From contig NC_052401.1 of NCBI RefSeq assembly GCF_009389715.1, positions 4,065,530 through 4,129,529 on the forward strand: a stretch of DNA of 64,000 nucleotides, in the 5' to 3' direction. The notes under the pieces were generated by a model. That model saw only the letters and a program-made list of their open reading frames with translations, made no database searches and was not told the DNA's origin. The translations under genes were made by a program, and so were the position numbers. This DNA comes from Phoenix dactylifera. Taxonomy: Eukaryota; Streptophyta; Magnoliopsida; Arecales; Arecaceae. Of the stretch, positions 10,807-21,070 are shown one piece after another; position 1 is the first letter of the stretch, and each line of letters begins with the position of its first letter.

Positions 10807-11938
10807 GGTGCCGCAAACGCTGCCAGTCGCACCGCCGGCCCAGCCGGCCCTCCCGAGAGCTTGATCGCCCCTTCCATAACTGCGTGGGAGAAGTGGGGAA
10901 AGGGAGGAAGAAGAGAGAGGGGAGGAAAAGAAAGAAAGAAGTAGAAGAGGAGAGAAGCTTCGTGAAGGAAGAACAAGAAAGAAGAAAAGAAAAAGAAAAA
11001 AAAATAAAAGAAAAGAAGAAAAAGAAAAAAAGAAAAATAAATAAATAAATAAATAAATAAAAATATTAGTAATTGTTTAACCAATTTTATCATCTAGTTA
11101 GAAAATTTGTTAGAGAGATAAATGGTCATCAGAAAGGTAAAAAATTAATTTACACTAATAATTATAATATTTTATATCTTTATTATTATATTATACTATA
11201 AATATAATATAATATTACATTATATCGTAATACATTAATATGTTATATTCAATAATTTAATATTATGTTATATTATGAAAAATTAATTATGCTAATAATT
11301 ATAATATTTTATATTTTTATTATTATATTATATTGTAAATATAATATTATATTACATTATATCATAACACATTGATATGTTATATTAAATAATTTAATGT
11401 TATATTAAATTATTATGCTACAATATATAATATTATATTACTATATTATAATAATATTATATTATATTACAATAATATTATACTATATCATATATTTAGG
11501 TATTAATATATATTATATTTTATTATGTTCTGTTGTATAATACTATGCAATGTCTTTTATGGTCATTTTGTCATACCAAAAGTACTTACTCAGTTTGTTT
11601 ACCAAACACATATTAAAGTGACACAACACTTTAAAAATATAGTTACCAAACAGCAAAAAAACTTTTTTAAATAAGCTCTTGCTCTTTAGTATGCTAATGT
11701 TAGTTGACCCATCAAACGAAAAAGCTCTACTTAAAAAATCTTTACTTTTAACAGCTCTACTTCAGAAAGCTCTACTTACAACAATTCTACTTTTAAAAGC
11801 TTTACTGCCAACAGCTCTACTCTCACAAGCTTTACTGCCAACGGCTTGTTTTTTAATCCGTGCCACCATGCCTGACGAGACTAGTTCAAATGTAAGATTA
11901 AGGAAAATAATAGAAATTCCTTGTTCCAAAAACCAAGT

Positions 11939-12930
11939 CCTTTTTTTTGTGGTAAATTGGCGTCTCACTAGTGAGTATACCTCGAGCAATCACAGTACAA
12001 AATGCGGGCTAGGCCCTGCGGAATAGAAGTGGTGCCCTCCCATACAAAATCTCCAGTATGATGTGCCGCAAAGAAAGCGACCCAATCAGCAGCACTGTTC
12101 GCCTCCCGAAGTACATGTGTGACCCCAAAGGAGTCGAACCCTTCCAAAAGGTGGATACATCATGAGCAATAGGATGTAGGTCTGGCATGGTGTGTCCACT
12201 CCTGATCCAGTCAATCACAACAGCCGAATCGCCCTCCAAAAGTATCCACCGAGCCTCTAGGTGCACTTTAACATGAACGAGGTCCTCCTATGCTGCGCAG
12301 CTCCGCCACTGGAATCGACTCGTCAAATATGCGCCGTCCCCCTGCTGCAGTCATCTGGAGGTCGTGATTTCTGATGACAAAGCCCACGCCACATTTACTG
12401 CTACTCGCTGAAATACTCCTGTCAAAGTTCACCTTGAGGAAGCTAGGGAGTGGGGGCTTCCAGGATACCATGGGTACCATTGCATGCCTGGTCGCTACAG
12501 GAGCCAAATGGAGCCCCCAGATGTCCCTATCATCCCTAGGTGAAGTCTCAGCAGCAACACTCGCTAGCTCAGCTACATGTGCAAGTGCTCTATCCACCAT
12601 TGATCTCGGATAGAATCCTCCGCCCTTGAATATCCTTGCATTCTTGTCCAACCATATGTGGTATGCCACGTAAGCCAGCACAACTGCCCTCTATGCCTAT
12701 CCGGGTCTCCGCCCCGAGTCCCTCAACTGTCTCAGGAATGTCTCTGTGAAAGTGAAGGTGTGTCGGTGGGTCAGGACAAGGCTCCACACTTGTAGTATCG
12801 ACGGATATGTGAACAGTACATGGATGATGGTCTCCTTCTCCTCCGGGCACCTTTCACAATCAGTGAGAATCCGAACCTCTCTTATGGCCAGGATCTATGT
12901 AGTTGGTAGGATGCCCCAAACCACTCTCTA
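11939..12930 (-). mobile_element. LINE (L1-like) 3' fragment: zinc-knuckle and RNase H region
   Basis: Read on the minus strand, about 12870-12780 encodes a CPEEKETIIHVLFTYPS-type zf-RVT segment. From 12681 the frame reads AYHIWLDKNARIFKG and then the RNase H start VSWKPPLPSFLKVNFDRS with GVGFVIRNHD. A frameshift near 12268 leads to LLEGDSAVVIDWIRSG. The 3' tail is a variant of the window's common LINE tail (GTGAGACGCC...TTTACCAC), followed by A8 (T8 at 11940-11948 on the plus strand). Several frame breaks show it is dead. It was inserted next to the tandem repeat and the TIR nest. Confidence 0.85.
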
Positions 12931-13330
12931 TAAAAAAGGGCCTGGGTGAATCCGTGGCCGCCGGATCCAAGGCCCCTCCACGCGGCGAGCAGGCCCCGCT
13001 TGAGCCTGAAGCTCACTAGCTGTGAGCTTCAAATCCTCCTGTCTGCCGTCCCCAGGTCTTTGAAGCATTTTTATTAACAGTCTCTCGACGCCTCGACCTC
13101 GCCTTCCGCCCTCGCCGTCCACCCGTCCTCCCGTAACCCGGCGGCGGAGGCAGCGTCGCCACCATTCCCCCCAAATCCGTGGCTCTCAAGTCCGCGGAGA
13201 GGGCGACGAGGCCAAGAAGGCGCTGCCGCCGGACGGCCTCCCTTCCGCCCCAGCAGCCTCTCTGGAGATCTTCTCGCGCCCCCCTCTCGTCTCCTTCTCC
13301 CATTGCACGCCGGAGCCTCCTAGGTTTGTT
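12926..13330 (+). promoter_or_regulatory. Possible promoter and GC-rich first exon of an unrecognised gene
   Basis: CTCTATAAAAAAGG at about 12926-12939 is a good TATA box. It is followed by nearly 400 bases of GC- and CT-rich sequence of the kind seen in plant 5' leaders. The stretch ends at CCTCCTAG|GTTTGTTATT, a good splice donor, after which base composition drops to AT-rich intron-like sequence. One frame stays open (AKKALPPDGLPSAPAASLEI), but I find no ATG with a convincing context. It may lead to the possible terminal exon at 14480-14566. Alternatively it is a promoter relic. Confidence 0.3.
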
Positions 13331-14479
13331 ATTGTCTTCGATCTCCTCTTCTCCCTAAACCCTAAAATATTAGCCTTTTATTGTGATGGCCCACGATAGT
13401 GGGTGTATCGACTCCATTGGAGAATTTTTTTTAATTATTTTATCGATACTAATTTTTCTATTGCTGTCGTTTAAATGTATTCATCAATTATTAATAGATT
13501 ATTAGCTATAATTGGCTTGCCTTCTTTTGTTTATAATATATCAAGAATTTTGGTTGTCACATGGGGGGAGAGGCTCTGAATTAAAGCTAGCTTGATGCTT
13601 TAATTTTAAAATATTTGATCGGTTATTTTGTAGTGGCTACAATTTGTGTCTTGGCAAAAGGCAAAGATACTGGAAACAGTACACTTGATTAGGCCTTGTT
13701 TGGTTGCTGGATTGATTTATCTGTTGTATCTGAATAAATGAATAACTCTTAGGTACGTGTCCAACATGGCTGAATGGTGCTAACCGGGCTAAAGAGGAAA
13801 AATATGGAAAAAATGCTTGTCAATTTTTTCTAAAATTTCCAAAAAATAAATTTTCCTATTCTTACTTTATTGGGGTTATTCACTGTCCAAACTTATAGCT
13901 AGTATCAAATAAATAATCCACTACACCGCTTCTCCTTTTTATGTGAAAACAGTTTAGCATAATAGGTAAATACGCAAGTATCAGGGAAAATATAGCAAGA
14001 CAAACTCATCTCTGTATTCTACTGTACCATGTGCTGGAACCTATGCAACAGGGTTTAATGAATAATTGGGAAAAGTTGAATTTGGTCAGCTGGGCCTTCA
14101 AAGTAGAATGCTGGTAGTACGATATCTGCATAATTCGGGTAAAAGTTATAACTTTAAAGAAGTGTAGAATCTAAAATAACTATGGTATTAATAAACAATC
14201 TTATTCCCATGTTTCAAGTTGTTTTCAATGTTCCCTTAAATTCCGTTTCCAGTTCTTTACTCCCTATGAGAAATCACCCGGGCAAGCAAATACATCTAGG
14301 CTCTGGATAACTTTCCTAGTGAAGTACACATTGCATGTAAATTTCTTATCAACTAAAAACATTTTTTGTTTTTTTGGGCTGCCAGTGCAAAATATGCTTA
14401 TAATGGTAAAAGTAGGTTGGGGAACAATTTTCTTGTTTTTCATTCTTTGATTATGGCAGATTACTGCAGGTTGCAATCT
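13331..14479. other. AT-rich stretch, intron-like or intergenic
   Basis: There is no recognisable exon. A TTA-GGCCTTGTTTGGTTGC sequence at about 13690 resembles the left end of a Tourist-type MITE, but I could not find a matching right end. Confidence 0.4.
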
Positions 14480-14566
14480 GGCAGCATGATAGGAGCTATC
14501 TGTGCAGGTACCTTTGCATCTGAAGTCACAAAACAACTGAGGGAGCTTTATAGGGCTGATGAATAG
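14480..14566 (+). CDS. Possible terminal exon of an unrecognised small protein
   Basis: After an acceptor-like ACTGCAG at 14474-14480 the plus strand reads LQSGSMIGAICAGTFASEVT, then a charged KQLRELYRADE and a TAG stop at 14564-14566. The composition (a short small-residue hydrophobic stretch followed by an amphipathic charged tail) looks like a real small membrane protein end. I do not recognise the family. I could not assemble upstream coding exons with certainty; the GC-rich block at 12926-13330 is the nearest candidate 5' end. It could also be chance. Confidence 0.2.
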   Translation, partial: GSMIGAICAGTFASEVTKQLRELYRADE

Positions 14567-15606
14567 GGTGCTAGTGTCACATTTTAACAGGAGTGGAAGA
14601 TGACTGTAAGTATCCGATCTTGCCATGTCTAAAGCTACTATCTTATATTTGTTATGCAGTTCACATGCTAAGACCCATATTCATCTCATTGAACACTTAA
14701 AGCAGCGTCCCGATCCACTCTGTATAACTAGCATCATTTTCTCTAATACTTGATCAGGTATGGTTGAAGGCGGTAGGAGCACAGGTCCATGATCATCTAG
14801 TGAACTAAAGCTTAAATGTTCATAAGGTTATCTTGTCATATTTTGTTGTGTGATCAATGGTTTGCTTGTTAGGTAACTATAAGAGCTTAATCCTTCTGTT
14901 TTGGAATTTGGATACATTAGACAATTGTGTATATGTTCTGTGTTACTGGTTGGCTGCAGTTAATTTCTTTCGCCTTGTAAATATTCAGACATAGATAATG
15001 GCTCTCACTGTTTGATTCAGGGAGGTTGCACTTCCTCCTACACAAACATGTGACTATTTGGTGTACTTTTTGTTCTTGATTTTCTCAAAAAAATAAAAAT
15101 CTATCATCTGTTGTTTCTTATGTTCTCTTAGTTAAATTTTTCAGATAGGAAATTAATGTTGTATCATGGGAAGATCAATTCTTATATAACTGTCATATCA
15201 TGATTCATGCTAATTTAAAACAAACCAAGTGGCACCAAGATTTTTCATCATAGAACTTAAGGTAGACGGTTATGAGGGTGTATAGACTCCGAATTCAATG
15301 GTGCTATGTTCTGCCGCATTCTCCACTCCAGCCAGCTACAGTTCTTTTAATTAAACTGTAAAACAGTAAATAGAGGACTAATAATTTGTTCTTCGCATGA
15401 GATTATTGGCACTCATAGAGAGAAAGTAAATAGCTAGTTTCTAGGACTCAATAAATACAATAACATCCGAAGTTCAAGATAAGGTGTTGGAATATATAGG
15501 TAGCACACACAGGCCCAGTTCTTAGGACAGACACCAACAAACTTCACACAGGAAATCTCCACAAGCTTTATTGTCATCAGTTGCAGTAATAGCTTACTGT
15601 GAACTA
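14567..15606. other. Intergenic region between possible small gene and AGL12-type gene
   Basis: No conserved exon is visible. The right part (about 15400-15606) should contain the 3' untranslated region and polyadenylation site of the minus-strand MADS gene. Confidence 0.45.
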
Positions 15607-16998
15607 CTAAATTTGGAATATGTTATCCTGTATGGTTAGTGGATATGGAATGCCTTCTGTCACTGTACCTATATCAAAAAGCCCATTTTTCTCTGTTATC
15701 TGCATAACGGAGAAAGAAAAATATCAGTGCAATTACACCGTACCCTCTATTATTTCATAATTGATGCACTAAAAATACCGAGGAACCATTTGGCTAGACT
15801 AATCAAGATTTTCTGGAAAAAACTAGTAGTATCATTTTTTGTTTGAGAAAATTTCTTTACTTACTATGTTATCATCCATTTCTTGACAAATGCTACACAT
15901 TTTAGAAACTTTAATGCCATCCATATTACAGAAAAGACAAATAAGAAGAGTATACAGGAACTAGAAACTACTAGGATGACTAGAGAGAGAGAATTGTAAT
16001 AAGGATATATGAATATCACAAAGAGAATTTCCTTTGCATAAATATTCAAGAGACCAGAGATTATTTTATATAGCTTTTTACTTCTTATAAGTAATATTCA
16101 TATGAGTCACGGAGCCTGCACAAAAATGATCATAATCTTAATTATTGTTGTGATAATTGTTTCATTAAATGATAGTTCAAGAAAAATGGAAAATATTAAC
16201 TCATTTTTAAATATTTAATTACTTATCGTAACATGTTAATTTTGAAGATAATTTACTTGTCATCTATAAGTAGAAAATAATACCTAACATTCATGTGCAG
16301 ATGAAAATATTTCCTTGTGCCATTAATACCAACTTTTACACTAACAGTACCTTTTCCTGAAGGATTTTATTAGCAGCCTTCAGTATGCCCTCCTGCACAA
16401 CCAGAGAAGTATCAAATAGGTTGGAAACAGAACATTGCCAACATTTTTTAATTAATCTAAGTTTAAGGTTTTATGCATTAGAATAATGCAGAGTTGCAAG
16501 CATGCTCCATGGTCTTGACTATCAAATCTATTTATGTTTGATATTAGTAAGTTGATTAGTGCTCAGGACCAGTTTCAATCCAATGGTAGCCATCATGATT
16601 TTCCCCCCTTTCTTTTTGACAGAGGCGCATTCACAATCTCAAGGAAGCCTGCACGATTTAGATTCAGACTAACCTTGTTTTTCAGCAATTGGATCTCTTG
16701 GAACATGATCTGCATCTGTGAATTTAGAGATCAGTTAAGGTTAGACACTTAATTTCTTGAGTCATCTTAAATTGATAAAAGGCAATAAACAAGGCATCCT
16801 TGCCTTAGTAGAACGAATGTGACACATCCATATTTCAAGATGCCTCTCCAAGGCTTGCAATTCACCAAGTGTCATATGTCCCGCTCCCTCTCCGTGCATA
16901 TACCTGCCACCCTTTTATCTTTCATATCTCAATGCAGAAAATGTTTGTTTGTCTTTTAGCTTTGTGTGTGAAAAAAGAAAATAATATATAATCATTTA

Positions 16999-17030
<32 letters not shown>

Positions 17031-20000
17031 CCAAACACTCAGAAAAGGTTAAGCAGGTGTTGAATTGTGCATAAGAGATCAAAGAAATGACGCTGTTCAA
17101 GTATTGGAAGGTATTTATCAGGCTTGATTAATGAACCACAAAGTTGATTTAATGAGCCGCAAAGTTGATTGAGGCCTTCAAGGAATTATATGAGGAGAAC
17201 CAAGAGAAAATATCCTTAGGAAACAAGAAAGTTGTGCCATAGAGTGGAAACGATTGGCCCACATTCATCACTAGCATCACCATTTTTTTGTGCAAACAAT
17301 CATTATATTGCCACAAATTAGCTGTAAGTCAGCTTAAATATAAATGATGCAAATGCAACAACTGTTCGGTTGTATTAGTTTATATGTTTCAATTTATTAC
17401 GGTTTAGAGATGCACTAGATGGAATTAGGAAAGCAGACGTATTTCAATTTCTTACTAAATTATGATGAGTTCTTTTAGAAGGAAGTGCCCTAAAATCAGG
17501 GTCCACTGTTACCTGTTAGAGACTGAACGTTGTGGGTTCAAGGGAGTTTTAAGGCAAAATTAAGGACTGAAAATTGTCCTTTTAGCGTCTTTGCATTTGG
17601 TTTCTTTTAGAATGTGTATTTTCTTGGGTAAATTGTTGTCTTACTTTTCACTGAGACAACATGTGTTTCTTGCGGAAAGCTTCTAGTTGCTTAACTTGCT
17701 AGATAGGCACACCTTCCATGCCATGTGTGGTTCGTTTCCTAGCCATCTAAAATTGCTGACACGTGTTGTACAAGCATTTGCTATCACATATCAGTTTTGG
17801 ATTTTTCATATTGAGGGATGTTTATTTCCTTATTTTTCACATAACCCTTGTTCTACGCTGTCCTTGGGAGTTCTGTAGATCTTTATATGATTACAAAGAA
17901 CTCCAAAACAAGGTACAAAATTTAGGTTTTGGTAAATGGTGAGACTTAACCTGCTGAGAGATCTGAGAAAAGTAGCTAAGGGAAGAAAAAGGCTCCATCA
18001 AATATGGGGGTCAGGTCTTAGCAAAACAAAATATGGGGGTCAGGGGATGTTAATTGTCTTCTGTTGTTTTTTTTTCTTTTGTTTTTTTTTTAACTCTTCT
18101 TTATTCCTTTTAGTTTTGACTAAATGAAGGAGCATTTCCCTCCAGTTAAGATTGTGTATTCTCTCCAAGGGGTTCAATATTAGAAACTAGCTTCCTCCCT
18201 TCTCCTAGCCTTTTCTTTTTTTCATTTTCTTGTGTTGGACTGTGGATGGAGATGTATCTCATTATTTTCATCTGGGTGGATGGAGATGTATCTCATTATT
18301 TTCATCTGGGTGGATGGAGATGTATCTCATTCTTTTCATCTGGACCTTCGGCTGTATCTCACATAATGTGATTCTTCCTGCTCTATATTTTTGTTTTTCC
18401 CCCTATTGTTGTACTTTGCAGGGCACCAAATCGATTATTTGGGATAAACCAATAAAAATTCTTGTATACATTTTCTGTAAACATGGTTAGCATCTCAAAA
18501 CACTGTTGGTTCCTTCTGTCATAGCATTGATTTTATGCACAGCTAAACCAAACTTGCTCTTACAAGAAAATGTTACATGATTAAATGTAGTTTTTTTTGG
18601 AGAACAAAATTGAATGTAGTTCTGTTGACATGAGAATTTACCTTATGCCCTTCTGCAGCAGATCGATCTCTTGCTTCAACATGGATATCTCCAGCTTCTC
18701 CAGCTCCGAGACCTGTCCATATGGAGAAAAAATATGTAAGCAAAATGAAGTAGAAGATGCGCAATTGTTCATATTTTCATTGATTTTACACATTCTTGTT
18801 CCTGTTGCTGGCTTAATATAGATATTTTCTATATTGATGCATGATTTGAACATTACTTCCACACATTTAGAGGATATGAAATGCATATATGCATAGAAGT
18901 TTCATCTTTCTCTCAGACCATTTATATCTGCCTTTACTAAAATATTAATTTTAAATATCACAAAAATGAAAAATTTATCACAGAAATTTGATGGAGCTGA
19001 CTATAAGAACCCTTGATCAAGGAAGGATTGAGTCCGGTGAACTCAAGCATTTGGAGAGTCAAACAGTTAATCTCTAGTAATTTTGCAGTACAAGCATTTG
19101 CAATAAGCTGAGGAAAACTGCTAATAAAACAAGCTTACTGGTCTAAACTGAAAGGGTGCTTTGTAGACTCATTAGAAAAGAAGAATGCTTGTATTCATGG
19201 CATAATTTACATTTCCATCTAAATGATCCGAATAGAGTAGCAATTCAAAGTAGGTTTTACGGTAGCAATTTTATGATCTCTCCACAAAACATCTCACTCC
19301 ATGACAAACATCAATACAGAGCTCACTGAGAATATATCAACAGAAGGGGCATTCCATGGTAGACTTATTGAAGAAATTCATGTGGCCATGATGGATGTAC
19401 AAGCCTATAAATTAAGGTTAAGCATAACTTCTTTTGGATTAGTTATTGGTCCTCTATCTGAATTGTATTTCTCTACTGAGTATATTTTGTCTTGGTTTCC
19501 AGTTTGGATATGATTTCAGAAAATGGGGTAGGCAATCTTCTCGTAGAGTCATACTACAGGTAATTTTAGACTGAACTGGATAAATCAAATGAAGTGTTGT
19601 ATTTATTTGCCAGCTTTCCTCCTTATTCTTTATATTTTCAATCAAAGAGGAGCACAAACCCATAGGATAAAAAAAGAAAAACTCACATTAGTTCTCGGTT
19701 TAGTTCGAACTCAAGTAAATAGAGTTTAAACAATAATCATAACTAGTCGACTTATCCCATTGGGCTTTTCTCAGTAGCAGTAGAAAGCCTTAATCTTTTG
19801 TGCTACTTGAGTGCCAGACTTTTGAGGATGACTGATCCAAACTACTGAGCCTTTAAAAAGATTTTCTGATTGCTCTCCTTGTCCATCCTTCTAGATGGGT
19901 AGGACAAGAGATTATACCTTCCAGAGGATATTAACTGTTAACCACCTTAAATCTGCGTTTGTGTTTCGCAAAGCAAAAGTGAAAAATTGTCCACAAATTT

Positions 20001-20925
20001 GATCCTTATTTGACAGAAGTATTGCTTCTTAGATAGATCTAGAGCCAACTGCTATCACTTTTAGTCTCTTTACCGTGCTTATATTGTGGTCTGCTGTACC
20101 CAAGCTTGCCTACTATGACAAATCTGTATAGAAAACACTAGCCATAACCAGAAGCCTTATCTCATTATGATTAGTTTGGCTTTAAAAAAATCTCTTCTCC
20201 CATGTTATTCCTATATGCATGAAGGTCATTCTCTCCATCACATGGAAACCCATTTAAACAAATAGAATCATAAATGGACAAACTAAAAAGTAAAATACCA
20301 TGAAAAGAAGATGGACTCATGAAAATAACTAGATAAAAGCTTGGTGTTGTATCTCTGACTATATTTCTTTCGTCTCAACAGTTATCACTCTTTCCCCTAT
20401 CTTGTTAATTACTTAATTTGCTATAAAGAGTTTACCATTCAGTAAATTTTCATTGTCTTCAAAACTTTACAACTTTGGCTTAATTCTGTGACCTATAGAG
20501 CATAAATGTAAAACAGACCTGGGGTTGATTCACTTCACCACCTTCAAGTTGAGCTTCTGCACCAATGCTCTTGTATCTCTCAATCAAACTTTGCATGTCC
20601 CTTTGATATTGACAACAATAAACTCATTAGTGACTATCAAGTCTCCCATGACCTTGCACCACACATGCAATAGATTACTATAAGTCACTGATAGGAGCTC
20701 TAAGCTTCACACAGTTGACATCTTGAGATAAATGGATACAAACCCGTTAGTGGCTAGCTCATAAAGCTTGCCATGGTTGGAGAATATGATGATGCCAATA
20801 TCGGCGTCACACAACACTGACAACTCCCTAGCCTTCTTGAGCAGTCCAGCTCGGCGCTTGCAGAAGGTGACCTGCCGCTGGACAGGGTTCTCGATCCGTC
20901 TCATCTGCACCTTTCCGCGTGGCAT
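15607..20925 (-). CDS. AGL12: AGL12/XAL1-type MIKC MADS-box transcription factor
   Basis: Seven exons join in phase to 203 aa: 20925-20744, 20600-20519, 18712-18642, 16903-16804, 16715-16674, 16392-16351 and 15699-15607. The exon sizes (182, 82, 71, 100, 42, 42, 93) follow the MIKC pattern. The MADS domain (about 1-60) begins [20 protein letters not shown] and contains [20 protein letters not shown]. The I region includes [14 protein letters not shown] (about 64-77). The K domain spans about 89-173, with [34 protein letters not shown] and [14 protein letters not shown]. The C-terminus has [12 protein letters not shown], close to the YPLT...IFQ end of Arabidopsis AGL12. AGL12 proteins act in the nucleus and are known from root development and flowering time. 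Intron 4 appears to use a GC donor (ACTAAG|GCAAGG). Introns 2 and 3 are each about 1.8 kb and hold only simple repeats. No break in the reading frame was seen. Confidence 0.95.
17004..17030. repeat. (GA)n microsatellite in AGL12-type intron 3
   Basis: About thirteen perfect AG dinucleotides within the intron between exons 3 and 4 of the MADS gene. Confidence 0.9.
18243..18344. repeat. 34-bp tandem repeat, three copies
   Basis: The unit begins TGGATGGAGATGTATCTCAT and ends TTTTCATCTGGG. Three consecutive units start at 18243, 18277 and 18311; the third differs by a substitution in the middle and at the end. It lies in intron 3 of the MADS gene, about 350 bases downstream (in transcription order) of exon 3. 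Confidence 0.9.
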
Positions 20926-21070
20926 CTTTTGTCCTCTATTGCAGACAACCTTCTACTAGTTTAGACTAGCTTTGTGGTTGTTGCACTACTTCAAGTTCTT
21001 TGCTCCCTCTCTCATGAGGCAACAAAATTGATCACCTTGAGGTTGGGGGTGACCTTCATATAGTAGTTCA
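20926..21070 (-). promoter_or_regulatory. AGL12-type gene 5' leader and putative TATA box
   Basis: On the minus strand CTATATGAAGG at about 21056-21066 lies about 135 bases upstream of the ATG and could serve as the TATA box. The intervening leader has no upstream ATG with a long frame. Placement is by position and motif only. Confidence 0.35.

Larger units (their letters stand above)
8928..11852. mobile_element. TIR element copy B (same family as 3222-4326), enlarged by a nested insertion
   Basis: The left end GGCTCCGTTTGGGGAAGCTT follows TTA (8925-8927) and closely matches copy A for about 200 bases. The AT-rich interior from about 11040 (TTAACCAATTTTATCATCTA, then TTAGAGAGATAAATGGTCA) matches copy A at 3790-3850. 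The subterminal CAGCTCTACTT repeats at 11690-11850 match copy A's right side. The last ~20 bases of the right TIR are degraded or deleted, and TTA follows at 11853-11855. Without the hAT-like insertion at 9520-10806 the element is about 1.6 kb. Its own GC-rich stretches (9180-9511 and 10815-10900) are absent from copy A and look like captured host sequence of unknown origin. Confidence 0.75.

Noticed and set aside
13688..13710. TTAGGCCTTGTTTGGTTGC, similar to a Tourist MITE left end
   Set aside because: No matching right end was found within the following kilobases, so no element could be delimited.
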